The notes: generated by a model not told the origin, from the letters alone. Numbered from the stretch's first letter, positions 29,590 through 39,041 are shown. The stretch is DNA of 64,000 nucleotides from Orbaceae bacterium ESL0727 (GCA_029433345.1 JAQTHY010000001.1:620001-684000); one strand, 5' to 3'. A program made the numbers and translations.

Positions 29590-30252
29590 TTAAGAGTAGT
29601 GCTTTAAGGCGCGTAAAAATTCTTGTCGGGTATTGGGATTTGTTTTAAAACCTCCACCCAATGCGGTGGTAGTGGTGATACTGCTGGCATCTTTTATCCC
29701 GCGTGCTTTTACGCAATAATGTATGCCATCGATAGAGACAGCAACATTCATCGTACCGAGTAAGGTTTGTAAGGCGACTAAAATTTGTTGCGTTAACCGT
29801 TCTTGTACTTGTGGACGCTGTGAGAAAAACGCCACAATACGATTAATTTTTGATAAGCCAATCACGGTATCTTTAGGAATATAAGCAACGGTTGCTTTAC
29901 CATCGATAGTCACAAAATGGTGTTCGCAAACGCTGGTTAACGCAATATCACGCACGGTAATCATCTCGTCAACATGCATCTTATTTTCAATTAAGGTGAT
30001 TTTTGGAAAGTTTTCATAATAGAGCCCCGAAAAAAGCTCATCCACATACATTTTTGCAACACGATGCGGTGTTTCAATCAAGCTGTCATCATTGAGATCC
30101 AACTCCATTAAGCGCATAATTTCGCGGAAATGTGCTTCGATTTGTTGTTTACGTTCACTATTATTCATAGCCAAACGACACAGTGGGGTTTCAAGATTTT
30201 TGGCAGCTAAAGCAGCTTTTACCTTAGCTGCTGCAGGTGTTAATTCACTCAT
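29590..30252 (-). CDS. folE: GTP cyclohydrolase I
   Basis: First step of tetrahydrofolate synthesis, converting GTP to 7,8-dihydroneopterin triphosphate. The 220-residue protein has the zinc ligands C109 and H112 in TSVCEHHF and C180 in IHYCVKARG, plus the allosteric-type [10 protein letters not shown] segment. It closely matches E. coli FolE throughout and diverges from tsaC. Confidence 0.97.
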   Translation of the reverse strand: MSELTPAAAKVKAALAAKNLETPLCRLAMNNSERKQQIEAHFREIMRLMELDLNDDSLIETPHRVAKMYVDELFSGLYYENFPKITLIENKMHVDEMITVRDIALTSVCEHHFVTIDGKATVAYIPKDTVIGLSKINRIVAFFSQRPQVQERLTQQILVALQTLLGTMNVAVSIDGIHYCVKARGIKDASSITTTTALGGGFKTNPNTRQEFLRALKHYS

Positions 30253-30373
30253 TAATCATAAACTCAGGCAAAAACAGATGTGCTATTATATACACATTTA
30301 TACAAATATTGTGCGTAAAATAGTCGTCGTCACGCATCATTTTGCTAAAATTAGGCTGAAAAAAGATCTCTAA

Positions 30374-30949
30374 ATGAAGATGAAAACTCGATTAACGTTA
30401 GCGGAAAGTGAAATTTTACTCAAAAAAGGTGGCGTACTTGCCTATCCTACCGAAGCTGTGTTTGGGCTTGGTTGTGATCCCGATTCTGAACAGGCTGTGC
30501 GGTTGATTTTAGCACTCAAACAGCGACCGATTGAAAAAGGGCTGATTTTGATTGCTAGCCATTATTCGCAATGCCTACCTTATATTGATGAATCGGCCAT
30601 TTCGCCCGAACAGCGACAACGCGCCTTAACGAGCTGGGCACAAGGGGAAACCGTGAGTTGGATCTTTCCGAAAAATCGCAATACGGCCTTCTTTTTGACC
30701 GGCAGTTTTGATTCTATTGCGGTGCGCGTCACCACGCATCCACTTATTCGACAACTGTGTGATCGGTTTGGTAAACCATTGGTTTCCACCAGCGCCAACC
30801 TTTCTGGGCAGACACCTTGTAAAACGGTTGCCGAAGTGGAAGCCCAATTTGGGCAGCAGCTCGCTATTTTACAAGGCGAAGTCGGCGGGCGCTTAAATCC
30901 CTCCGAAATCCGTGATATCAAAACAGGACGCATAGTAAGAGAAGGGTAA
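30374..30949 (+). CDS. tsaC: Threonylcarbamoyl-AMP synthase
   Basis: Makes threonylcarbamoyl-adenylate for the t6A37 modification of ANN-decoding tRNAs. The 191-residue YrdC-type protein has LAYPTEAVFGLGCDPDS, LKQRPIEKGLILIA, STSANLSGQ and the GGRLNPSEIRD ending of the proteobacterial short form. It is followed immediately by anmK. Confidence 0.95.
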   Translation: MKMKTRLTLAESEILLKKGGVLAYPTEAVFGLGCDPDSEQAVRLILALKQRPIEKGLILIASHYSQCLPYIDESAISPEQRQRALTSWAQGETVSWIFPKNRNTAFFLTGSFDSIAVRVTTHPLIRQLCDRFGKPLVSTSANLSGQTPCKTVAEVEAQFGQQLAILQGEVGGRLNPSEIRDIKTGRIVREG

Positions 30950-30955
30950 TGAGTG

Positions 30956-32068
30956 ATGAGCAACTTTTTTATCGGTGTGATGTCGGGGACCAGTATGGAT
31001 GGCATCGATTTGGCATTAACCCAGATCGATAGCGTTAATCAGATCCGTTTAGTTGCCAGCGACTGTTATCCGATGCCAACAGATCTAAAACAGAAACTGA
31101 TCCTACTTTGCGAAACCAAACAGACCACTTTGCAAAATTTAGGTGAGCTGGATCATCAATTAGGGCAACTTTTTGCCGACAGTATTAACCATTTTTTGCT
31201 CAAAAATCAGATCGATCATCAGCAAATTGCTGCGATTGGTTGTCATGGTCAGACAGTTTTCCATTCCCCAGAAGGCGTGGCCCCGTTTACGCTGCAAATT
31301 GGTGATGCCAATATTATTGCTGCACAGACTCAAATTACTACGATTGCTGATTTTCGGCGTAAAGATATGGCCTATGGTGGCCAAGGTGCCCCTTTGGTGC
31401 CGGCGTTTCACCAGGCAATCTTAGCTGATCGGCATAAAAATAGAGTGGTGGTGAATATTGGTGGAATTAGTAATATTTCGATTCTTATTCCGAACCAAAA
31501 CGTGACGGGCTACGACACAGGACCAGGGAATTTATTACTGGATGGCTTTATTCATCAGCAATTAAATCAACCTTATGATAAAGATGCCACTTGGGCAAAA
31601 ACAGGATCAGTTAATCATGATTTACTGCGCCATTGCCTTAATGACCCTTTTTTTGCGCAATTGGCACCTAAAAGTACCGGTCGTGAACTATTTAATTTAA
31701 CTTGGTTGGCAGCGAAATTAACCGCTTTTCAGCCACTAAAAATAGCGGATATCCAAGCGACCTTGGTTGAGTTAACTGCGCAATCTATCGCCAATGAACT
31801 GATAAAACTCCCCCTTATCAACGTGTTGCCAAATGAATTATTAGTGTGTGGCGGCGGCGCTAAAAATCCCCTCATTATGGAGCGACTAACCAAACTATTA
31901 CCTAACTGGTCTGTCTTGCCTACCGATAAGCTGGGGATCAGTGGTGATGATATGGAAGCAATGGCATTTGCTTGGTTGGCTTACTGCCGATTACATCGTA
32001 TTCCTTCTAATATTCCTAAGGTCACTGGGGCGAGCCAAAAAGTGAGTTTAGGCGTGATTTACCAATAA
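30956..32068 (+). CDS. anmK: Anhydro-N-acetylmuramic acid kinase
   Basis: Hydrolyses and phosphorylates 1,6-anhydroMurNAc from cell-wall recycling to MurNAc-6-phosphate. ASKHA-fold kinase with the N-terminal GVMSGTSMDGIDLAL motif, GCHGQTVFHSP, NIGGISN, GYDTGPGN and the C-terminal GGGAKNP segment. ATG 30956 is chosen (AGAAGGG upstream); a GTG lies one codon earlier. It is seven bases downstream of tsaC, so probably co-transcribed. No murQ is nearby. Confidence 0.95.
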   Translation: MSNFFIGVMSGTSMDGIDLALTQIDSVNQIRLVASDCYPMPTDLKQKLILLCETKQTTLQNLGELDHQLGQLFADSINHFLLKNQIDHQQIAAIGCHGQTVFHSPEGVAPFTLQIGDANIIAAQTQITTIADFRRKDMAYGGQGAPLVPAFHQAILADRHKNRVVVNIGGISNISILIPNQNVTGYDTGPGNLLLDGFIHQQLNQPYDKDATWAKTGSVNHDLLRHCLNDPFFAQLAPKSTGRELFNLTWLAAKLTAFQPLKIADIQATLVELTAQSIANELIKLPLINVLPNELLVCGGGAKNPLIMERLTKLLPNWSVLPTDKLGISGDDMEAMAFAWLAYCRLHRIPSNIPKVTGASQKVSLGVIYQ

Positions 32069-32552
32069 ATTGGTCTATGATCTCATAAGTGATTATGGCT
32101 AACTTCTGTCTGTTGATGGCAAAACTCTCTATTTTAGGATGGTAGATTATGAAAATTACCGTTTGCAATGTGCGTTATTTTATAAATAAATATTTCAGAA
32201 CTATATAACGTTTATGTATAATTATTGCGAATAAGATCGACGGCTATCTCTCCTACTCGAATCAGCAGTAGGAAGGGTGATCGGCTATTAATGATCATCC
32301 ATTAATGTTCATTGTATAATCATAAAAACTAAAAGAGTTTTAATAGGTTATCGTGAATAATTAATGGTGATAAGGGTTGATTTTTAAAAATAAACACAAA
32401 CCTATAATAAATCTAAAACATTCTTATTAGATAGCTGGTAAAATACTTAACTATAAATAAAATATGTGTAATATTTTAGTAAAATGGCCTGACATTTTCT
32501 TGATTAGTGCCAATAATGGTTATATTTCATTAACTCAATAACAGTGGCGATT
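32069..32552. other. Spacer between anmK and the two-component operon
   Basis: 484 bases. A 19-codon open frame (32149-32208) with AGGATGG upstream runs into a type B repeat and stops there; it may be a gene remnant. A 7-bp hairpin TCCTACT / AGTAGGA lies near 32252-32274. The right half is AT-rich and must contain the promoter of the regulator gene. Confidence 0.4.
32190..32223 (+). repeat. Interspersed repeat, type B copy 2
   Basis: TATTTCAGAACTATATAACG followed by TTTATGTATAATT. It matches the type B core with a two-base difference in the middle. Confidence 0.65.
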
Positions 32553-33236
32553 ATGGTAAATATTCTATTAATTGATGATGATGTCGAATTATCACAGATG
32601 CTAAGTGAATATTTGACGAACGAAGGGTTTAATATCAAAAGCGTCCATCTTGGGCAAGACGGTATTGATGAAGCGTTGTCCGGTCGATATAGTGCAGCTA
32701 TTTTAGATGTGATGTTACCTGATATCAGTGGTATTGATGTATTAAAAAGTATTCGGCAACACAGCAACATGCTGGTACTGATGTTAACCGCAAAAGGTGA
32801 CAATATTGATCGTGTTTTAGGGCTTGAATTGGGTGCCGATGATTATATTCCTAAACCGTGTTATCCGCGTGAGTTACTGGCACGACTGCGTGCGGTATTG
32901 CGTCGTCTTGACGATCGCCCATCCCTCGTCGAAGATAATAAGAAATATTATTTTAACGGCTTAGTTTTAGATCTGCCGCAACGCCTATGCACATGGGAAG
33001 GCAAAGCGATCGATTTAACCTCTACCGAATTTAATTTATTAGTTTTATTGGTAAAATACAATGATAGAGTGGTCACCAAAGAAGAGCTTTCCGAAGAAGG
33101 ATTAGGCAGGACGCGTGAACTTTATGATCGTAGTGTCGATGTTCATATCAGTAATATTCGTCAAAAATTACATCAAGCTGCCCAAAATAAAGTCACGATA
33201 GAAACTATCCGTGCCGTGGGTTATCGCATTCGTTAA
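32553..33236 (+). CDS. cpxR: CpxR-like OmpR-family response regulator
   Basis: DNA-binding response regulator: receiver domain with acidic pocket D8-D10, phospho-acceptor D52 and the TAKG lysine region, then a winged helix (LTSTEFNLLVLLVKY, RSVDVHISNIRQKL). The DRVLGLELGADDYIPKP stretch and DNA-binding domain are closest to CpxR, the envelope-stress regulator. RstA-like regulators are the main alternative. ATG 32553 starts the domain correctly; the in-frame GTG at 32544 lacks a ribosome site. A sensor kinase follows 30 bases downstream. Confidence 0.8.
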   Translation: MVNILLIDDDVELSQMLSEYLTNEGFNIKSVHLGQDGIDEALSGRYSAAILDVMLPDISGIDVLKSIRQHSNMLVLMLTAKGDNIDRVLGLELGADDYIPKPCYPRELLARLRAVLRRLDDRPSLVEDNKKYYFNGLVLDLPQRLCTWEGKAIDLTSTEFNLLVLLVKYNDRVVTKEELSEEGLGRTRELYDRSVDVHISNIRQKLHQAAQNKVTIETIRAVGYRIR

Positions 33237-33266
33237 ATTGTTGGTGAGCAGAAAAGAGAATAGGTA

Positions 33267-34586
33267 ATGAATACAAGACTATTTTGGAAGATATTAATCA
33301 TATTCTGGGTGGTTTTTTATCTTACCTTTCAATTGACATGGATCTGTTTTTCATTCTATTTAGATAATAAAAATCGGCAAATTTTCAATCATATGCCAAC
33401 CAAAGTGGATATGATTGCTCAGTTATTGCAAGTCTCTGGCGAGCGGGAAACATTAAATTTTATTGCCCATCTCCCGGAACGTGAACGCAGTTTTTTATCG
33501 ATAAAATTGATTTTGCCGCAAAATGGTCAAATCAATATCATCAATGATGAACTTGAAAACCCCAATTATCTTTACCGCCGTGTTGCCATTGCTCCAGATG
33601 GCACCCCTTATTCGGTCACTTTTCGTGATGATAAAGGTGAACATAGCAAAAATCGCGAATTGCTCAATATTCCGCTGCCCATCTTGCTAATGGGCATCTG
33701 CGTGGGATTAGTATTTAGTCTTTTTTTGGCTTGGAACTTAACCCGGCCGATGAAGCTATTACGACAAGGCTTTTATCGCGTCTCGCAAGGCGATCTTTCG
33801 GTTCGTTTGTTTGATAAATTAAAACGTCGTCGAGATGAGCTCAGTGAACTGGGCAAAGATTTCGACATGATGGTTGAGCAGCTCAATATTTTAATCTCCG
33901 ATAGACAAGCCTTATTGCATGATGTCTCACATGAGTTACGTACCCCGCTTGCCCGTTTGCAATTGGCGATTGGTTTAGCGCAACAAAATAAACAAAATAC
34001 GGATAATGCGTTAGCACGGATTGAATTAGAATCAGAAAGACTCGATCAACTTATTGGTGAGATTTTAAATTATTCACGTGCGGAAATGGATAATCGCGTT
34101 GATGAATATTTTGATTTGAAAGATCTCATTAGTGTTGTTATTAGCGATGCGAATTATGAAGCAAGTCCGCACTCAATTGAAGTCAAATTTACCTCGGCCA
34201 ACATTATTCATCCTATTGTGAAAGGCAATTCCGAACAGATTCGGCGCGCGATTGAAAATATTATCCGTAACGCGCTACGTTTTACGCAGCCGCATCAATC
34301 GATTGACGTCTTCCTTAAAGAAGTGGGTAAGTATTTGCAAATCGAAGTCAAGGATCGGGGGCCAGGTGTTGATGAAGCAAAATTATCCAGTATTTTCGAG
34401 CCATTTGTCCGTATTCAATCAGCACAACTGGGTAAAGGTTATGGATTAGGATTAGCGATCGCCAGGAAAACGATTGTTATGCACAATGGCACCATCAAAG
34501 CGATGAACCGCGAAGGGGGCGGGCTTATCATGATCATCAAACTACCTTATTGGCGCAATATCGCAACCTTGAAAGATAAAAAGTAA
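33267..34586 (+). CDS. cpxA: CpxA-like sensor histidine kinase
   Basis: Inner-membrane kinase partner of the preceding regulator. TM1 is at about residues 7-30, a periplasmic domain of about 100 residues follows, TM2 is at about 135-156, then HAMP (157-210), the phospho-histidine H222 in HDVSHELRTPLARLQ, and an HATPase domain with ENIIRNALRF, DRGPGVDEA and GYGLGLAIA. The periplasmic part is shorter than in E. coli CpxA and diverged, so CpxA identity is likely but not certain. Confidence 0.78.
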   Translation: MNTRLFWKILIIFWVVFYLTFQLTWICFSFYLDNKNRQIFNHMPTKVDMIAQLLQVSGERETLNFIAHLPERERSFLSIKLILPQNGQINIINDELENPNYLYRRVAIAPDGTPYSVTFRDDKGEHSKNRELLNIPLPILLMGICVGLVFSLFLAWNLTRPMKLLRQGFYRVSQGDLSVRLFDKLKRRRDELSELGKDFDMMVEQLNILISDRQALLHDVSHELRTPLARLQLAIGLAQQNKQNTDNALARIELESERLDQLIGEILNYSRAEMDNRVDEYFDLKDLISVVISDANYEASPHSIEVKFTSANIIHPIVKGNSEQIRRAIENIIRNALRFTQPHQSIDVFLKEVGKYLQIEVKDRGPGVDEAKLSSIFEPFVRIQSAQLGKGYGLGLAIARKTIVMHNGTIKAMNREGGGLIMIIKLPYWRNIATLKDKK

Positions 34587-34640
34587 AGGATCCTAAAACC
34601 TAAAAAACAGGCAACAGATAAATCATCGCCATGTAAATAA

Positions 34641-34668
34641 CTTTCAGAACTACTACCCATTTCAATCA
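34641..34668 (+). repeat. Interspersed repeat, type A copy 4
   Basis: Forward copy with core TTTCAGAACTACTACCCATT, 54 bases after the cpxA stop. Confidence 0.75.
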
Positions 34669-34734
34669 GTTTCTTGGCTCGATGTCTCTATTGCAAAGAT
34701 TAATCAATCGCAATAAAAATCAATATTTTTATTT

Positions 34735-34774
34735 GGATGTTTCAGAACTATACTACGTTTATGTCAAATTTTTA
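34735..34774 (+). repeat. Interspersed repeat, type B copy 3
   Basis: Forward copy with core TTTCAGAACTATACTACGTT followed by TATGTCAAATTTTTA; the clearest type B copy. Confidence 0.75.
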
Positions 34775-34969
34775 GGGGTGGATTTATTTTTCCTCTCTAA
34801 TCTTTTCTATTTTCTCTTCTCTCTTTGATTTTTTGCTTTATTTCTCCAATGCTTCTTATCCCTTTTTTGACCAATAAAAAAGCATATTTTAATTCAGTGT
34901 TTTTATCAAATTGTTGATTAAATGATGAAATTAGTCATTGATCTTATGGGTGTGATTATTTATTATTTT

Positions 34970-35001
34970 AAGCTTTTAAGCTTTTAAGCTTTTAAGCTTT
35001 T
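34970..35001. repeat. Tandem repeat (AAGCTTTT)x4
   Basis: Four perfect copies of the 8-mer AAGCTTTT upstream of the ESPR gene. Each unit contains a HindIII palindrome, so the array can also fold on itself. Confidence 0.9.
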
Positions 35002-35134
35002 GAGCTAAACGTAAACGTTAATCATTTTTTTGGAAAGTAGTTTTGCGGTTAGCGAATAATAATAAACCAATAATAATTAGCGAGTTATTGTTCTTTGTAA
35101 TTTGCTGCAAGAATGGAATGATAAGGAATAAAAT

Positions 35135-35968
35135 ATGAATAAGCACTTTTACCGAGTGGTGTTTAATCGTACCCGGCGTATGTTGATGGTGGTGGCCGAG
35201 ATTGCTAAGGCGCATAACGGTGAAAGTGCAGGTGAGGTAGCGGGTGCTGCTAATCTAGGCGATACAACTGCGTCAGCAATGGGGTCTCAGCTAACCGTGG
35301 CGCGATTATCGACGCTTACCTTTGCTACCTATTTAGCTTTGGGTTGGTTGCCTTTTCTTCTTCTTTTATTTCGTCATCGGCTGTTGCCAGTACCATCAAA
35401 GCAGATACGCATGCCCCAAAAAATCAGCAGCCGATTATTATCCCAACCGCCAATGGCGCCACACCGGCTGAAGTGGCGACCGCGGTACCAACCACCTTTA
35501 CCTTATATGCCACTGTTAATGGCACAAGGACTAAAATTTATAGTTTTAAGCTGAGCAAATGGTTTATCGTTAATCCTTACGCCCCATGGAATTCGATTAA
35601 TACGACAAATGGTTATGATGTAAATTATTGTAGCCGTTATGGTACGGGCTATCGTATACCCCATATTGCTGAACTGACTAACGCTAATGGTAATTTCACT
35701 AGTTGGACTGGTAGTTTAGGGAGTCAAGGAACCATATACTATACTAGGCAAATTGGTGGTGGTCTATTTGCTGAGTGGGGGGGATATGTCAGGCGTTAGT
35801 GATTATTACCCTAATACTGATTTTAACAAACAGCAGACATATTATGCCGTATGGGCAGATGAACATCTGTTGCCTAATACATATACTAGGGTTTCTGTTC
35901 TGAACAGTTACATTAGTACAACGGATCAGACTTCGAGTTATGTGTCACATATTTGCGTCATCCCGTAA
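35135..35968 (+). pseudogene. ESPR-type secreted surface protein, broken by two frameshifts (possibly phase-variable)
   Basis: Reading 1 (35135 on) begins MNKHFYRVVFNRTRRMLMVV, an extended signal peptide region of type V secreted proteins. Near GGG 35341-35343 the frame shifts by one, and the true signal continues as VAFSSSFISSSAVAS, then KADTHAPKNQQP. A G7 tract at 35777-35783 shifts the frame again: six G would give IGGGLFAEWGDMSG and carry on to CVIP at 35968, seven G stops at 35799. The joined product of about 277 residues has an ESPR signal, a haemagglutinin-like start and a C-terminal domain (GYRIPHIAELTN, IGGGLFAEWG) like those ending invasin-type Ig-repeat adhesins (DUF823-like). The long repeat region of such adhesins is absent. 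It is either a deletion remnant or a switchable short protein. Confidence 0.75.
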
Positions 35969-36064
35969 TTCCGTAATTCCATTACACGAGTCAGTATACA
36001 ATTATCTAGTAAACAGTTACTTAGTAAAGAATAGTCCAGTTAACAATCATTCAATATTAATAAA

Positions 36065-36098
36065 CCACAATGGCTAACTAAACAGTTGGCCACTGTGG
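36065..36098. terminator. Bidirectional terminator-like hairpin
   Basis: A 14-pair imperfect stem (CCACAATGGCTAAC / GTTGGCCACTGTGG) with a six-base loop lies between convergent transcription units and is followed by T-rich sequence on both strands. A second GC-rich hairpin (CCGCCGA / TCGGCGG) lies at 36171-36190. Confidence 0.65.
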
Positions 36099-36120
36099 TT
36101 TGCTATTCATGTTAGCGGGA

Positions 36121-36159
36121 AAATTTGACATAAACGTATACTAGTTCTGAAATTTCCAT
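36121..36159 (-). repeat. Interspersed repeat, type B copy 4
   Basis: Reverse copy; the complement reads TTTCAGAACTAGTATACGTT then TATGTCAAATTT. It lies downstream of the M15 peptidase gene in that gene's orientation. Confidence 0.7.
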
Positions 36160-36276
36160 AAAAAAGTGTGCCGCCGAATGGTGTCGGCGGGTTGTTTGAG
36201 TGGGTGTGATTTTTAAGGTTTGGCCGTCTAACGTTAACGGTTTAGTGATCGTTAAGGGAAATAGATTTCGTTAGAT

Positions 36277-37026
36277 TTAATAACAGTTTTTATTTACCTG
36301 CAAGACATACTCTTTGACTAATGCCTCTAATTGAATTTTATCATGGCCAGCAAAATTAAGGGCATAGGTGATTTTGGTTGGATCACTGTCTAATTGTGCT
36401 TTGTATTGCGCGATATATTGACTGGCAATCGGTCGATATGACCAGTGCCACTCTTCGGGTAGGTAACCGCCTTTGCGTCCTTCATTAAACGGTTGGCAAA
36501 AACCATAGTTGGCCATATTTTGTTGTAGCCATGCGTTTAAGATCTTTCCTTTGGGATCTTGCTTAAAATAATCTGACGAAACGCTGGTGATATCGACATC
36601 AGTCCCCCAATGGTGGCGCGAGGTTCCAGGCATGGACGAAAATTTTAAAATCTCTTCTGCAATTTGCTGAGGCTGGCTAAACTGATTGGTTAGGCTATTC
36701 CATTTACGTTGCCAAATGCCATTTTGATAGTTGTAATTGCGCATTGCACTCACGATGGTAAAAGGGATGTCTGGATGGATTTTTTTAAAATCTTGATAAG
36801 CTTTAATTAGCTGCTGAGTCGGTTCTTTTTGTAAATACATCCCTTTTTTATTGACGGGTAAAAGGGTGGAATCTAATGCGATAAAGCTATTATCTTGTTT
36901 TTCATCAAACTGCCCAGTCAGTTTATTTAAAGGGATTGATTGTGCCATGGTGGATGCCGAACATAAAAATAGGGTGATTGTTAAGGTAAAATAGGTGGTT
37001 TTTTTTAACATTACTGATTTTTTCAT
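36277..37026 (-). CDS. M15-family D-alanyl-D-alanine carboxypeptidase-like protein
   Basis: Predicted periplasmic zinc peptidase acting on peptidoglycan stem peptides (VanY/M15B type). It has a signal peptide (about residues 1-28, ending STMAQ), the region IVSAMRNYNYQNGIW, the zinc motif SRHHWGTDVDI and the EEWHWSY motif supplying the catalytic Glu and third ligand. It has 249 residues. No van or other cell-wall genes adjoin it, so a housekeeping or lysis-avoidance role is more likely than resistance. Confidence 0.85.
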   Translation of the reverse strand: MKKSVMLKKTTYFTLTITLFLCSASTMAQSIPLNKLTGQFDEKQDNSFIALDSTLLPVNKKGMYLQKEPTQQLIKAYQDFKKIHPDIPFTIVSAMRNYNYQNGIWQRKWNSLTNQFSQPQQIAEEILKFSSMPGTSRHHWGTDVDITSVSSDYFKQDPKGKILNAWLQQNMANYGFCQPFNEGRKGGYLPEEWHWSYRPIASQYIAQYKAQLDSDPTKITYALNFAGHDKIQLEALVKEYVLQVNKNCY

Positions 37027-37133
37027 CGAATCGATTGCCTTTTATATTCCGTTAGCCAGATTAAACGAAAAACAGTATAATCTTTTCCCTAAAAATTTAA
37101 ATAGCCATAATGTGTAATAACGAGGCCCAATAT

Positions 37134-38354
37134 ATGTCAATTCAAACGACACCATCAACATGCACGTCATCTATCACACAGCACAGCGCGCTAAATAGCG
37201 ATGTGAGTCGTGATATCAAGAATGAAATCCAAACCGTCGACAAGGTGAATTTACTCGATTTTACCCGTAATCAATTGCGCGACTTTTTTGCTTCTTTAGA
37301 TGAAAAACCGTTTCGTGCTGATCAAGTGATGAAATGGATCTACCAATTTGGTTTAGATGATTTTGATCAGATGACGGATATCAATAAAAAATTACGAGAA
37401 CGGCTAAAATCGTTAGCGGTAATCAAAGCGCCCACTATTGCGGTGGAACACCGCTCCACTGATGGCACGATAAAATGGGCATTTGACGTTGGCAATAATC
37501 AGATGATCGAATCTGTTTATATCCCTGAGCGCGATAGAGCAACTTTGTGTGTCTCATCACAAGTAGGGTGTGCTCTAGAGTGTAAATTTTGTTCAACTGC
37601 GCAGCAAGGATTTAATCGGAATCTGACCGTCTCTGAAATTATTGGTCAAGTTTGGCGCGCCGCTAATGCGATTGGCGTAACAGGAAAATTGGCGGACAGA
37701 CCGATTACCAATGTGGTGATGATGGGGATGGGAGAGCCATTGCTTAATCTGGCTAATGTGGTCCCGGCGATGGAAATTATGTTAGATGATTTCGGCTATG
37801 GCTTATCCAAAAGACGGGTGACATTATCGACATCAGGTGTGGTGCCTGCCTTAGATAAATTAAACGGTATGATTGATGTGGCGTTGGCGGTTTCACTGCA
37901 TGCGCCGAATGATGAAATCCGCAATCAAATCATGCCAATTAATACGAAATACAATATGGCGACGTTACGTGAGTCGATTTTACGTTATCTCGATTATTCC
38001 AATGCTAATCATGGCAAAGTCACCATTGAATATGTTTTGCTGAATCAGGTGAATGATGGTGTTGAGCATGCGCATGAATTAGCGAAATTTTTGAAAAACG
38101 TGCCGTGTAAAATCAATCTTATTCCTTGGAATCCTTTCCCGGGCGCACCTTATGCACGCAGTTCGAATAGCCGTATCGATCGTTTTATGAAAACGTTGAT
38201 GGAATATGGCTTTACCGTTATTGTGCGAAAAACGCGCGGTGATGATATTGATGCCGCTTGCGGTCAACTGGCGGGTGAAGTGGTTGATAGAACAAAACGC
38301 ACACTACGCAATACATTGCAAAAGCAGATTCCTATTAAGCAAGCAATCATATAA
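37134..38354 (+). CDS. rlmN: 23S rRNA (A2503-C2)/tRNA (A37-C2) methyltransferase RlmN
   Basis: Radical-SAM methyltransferase. The 4Fe-4S motif lies in CALECKFC, with [20 protein letters not shown] and the C-terminal [16 protein letters not shown] region carrying the catalytic cysteine. ATG 37134 has GAGG eight bases upstream, giving 406 residues; the ATG at 37110 has no ribosome site. The N-terminus is about 20 residues longer than in E. coli and threonine/serine-rich. pilF follows, as in many gammaproteobacteria. Confidence 0.97.
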   Translation: MSIQTTPSTCTSSITQHSALNSDVSRDIKNEIQTVDKVNLLDFTRNQLRDFFASLDEKPFRADQVMKWIYQFGLDDFDQMTDINKKLRERLKSLAVIKAPTIAVEHRSTDGTIKWAFDVGNNQMIESVYIPERDRATLCVSSQVGCALECKFCSTAQQGFNRNLTVSEIIGQVWRAANAIGVTGKLADRPITNVVMMGMGEPLLNLANVVPAMEIMLDDFGYGLSKRRVTLSTSGVVPALDKLNGMIDVALAVSLHAPNDEIRNQIMPINTKYNMATLRESILRYLDYSNANHGKVTIEYVLLNQVNDGVEHAHELAKFLKNVPCKINLIPWNPFPGAPYARSSNSRIDRFMKTLMEYGFTVIVRKTRGDDIDAACGQLAGEVVDRTKRTLRNTLQKQIPIKQAII

Positions 38355-38423
38355 GACAATAATCATATAAAAATAAGTAGATAAGCAAACAATAGTATAA
38401 GAAAAAATTCAATTGAGGCAAAA

Positions 38424-39041
38424 ATGCGGTTAATCTCAAAAACAGTGATCATTTTTAGTTGTCTGGTCATGTTATCTGCTTGCCAGACGAAAAAACAGCA
38501 TGATTTTGATCCCGAAGCGGCGGCATTAGCGCGGATGAAATTGGGGCTAGGTTATCTTGCTCATGCCGATGAGTCTGAAGATAATATCAAATTAGCTCAT
38601 TATAATTTACAACTTGCAGCAAAATATTCACCGAATAACCCAAAAATTATGTTAGCAATGGCGATGTTTGATCAACATGTCGGGGAATATCAAGAAGCCG
38701 AGATGCTTTATAAACGGATTACCACTCTAAATCCCGGTGATGGTTTAGCGCAGGTCCATTATGGTGGCTTTCTTTGCGCACGCAATCGCTATACCGAAGC
38801 GCAGAAAGCGTTCCAGCAAAGTATTGATCTTGATCGCCATCAATGGAAAGCTGATGGGTTAGAACAATATGGTTATTGTGCCATCCAAAATGGTGATAAA
38901 CAGCGTGCGGATCAGTTATTTCAGCAACTGTTTACTTATGATGCTGCGCGTCGCGACAGTGTCTTAAAGGTTGCCAACATGTATCAACAAAAGGGTGCCG
39001 ATCAAATTGCCACGTATCTTTTTTCGATTGTGCAAAAATAA
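38424..39041 (+). CDS. pilF: Type IV pilus biogenesis/stability lipoprotein PilF (PilW)
   Basis: Outer-membrane TPR lipoprotein. The signal peptide ends in lipobox LSAC (C at residue 20), and tandem tetratricopeptide repeats follow, with motifs such as LQLAAKYSPNNPKI, YKRITTLNPGDG and FQQSIDLDRHQWKADG. It has 205 residues. It sits directly after rlmN, the conserved location of pilF, in organisms with and without type IV pili; no other pilus genes are in the window. Confidence 0.88.
   Translation: MRLISKTVIIFSCLVMLSACQTKKQHDFDPEAAALARMKLGLGYLAHADESEDNIKLAHYNLQLAAKYSPNNPKIMLAMAMFDQHVGEYQEAEMLYKRITTLNPGDGLAQVHYGGFLCARNRYTEAQKAFQQSIDLDRHQWKADGLEQYGYCAIQNGDKQRADQLFQQLFTYDAARRDSVLKVANMYQQKGADQIATYLFSIVQK

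Larger units (their letters stand above)
34587..35134. other. Repeat-rich spacer downstream of cpxA
   Basis: 548 bases without a gene. It contains type A and type B interspersed repeats in the same orientation 66 bases apart, a four-copy AAGCTTTT tandem repeat, and the likely promoter of the ESPR protein gene at 35135. Confidence 0.55.
35969..36276. other. Spacer between the ESPR remnant and the M15 peptidase
   Basis: 308 bases with two hairpins and a type B repeat, and short degenerate repeats around AGTAAACAGTTACTTAGTAA. No gene is visible. Confidence 0.5.

Noticed and set aside
35135-35554. The 139-codon plus-strand reading as a complete protein
   Set aside because: Only its first 70 or so residues make sense (ESPR signal); after the frameshift it becomes Pro/Arg-rich out-of-frame sequence.
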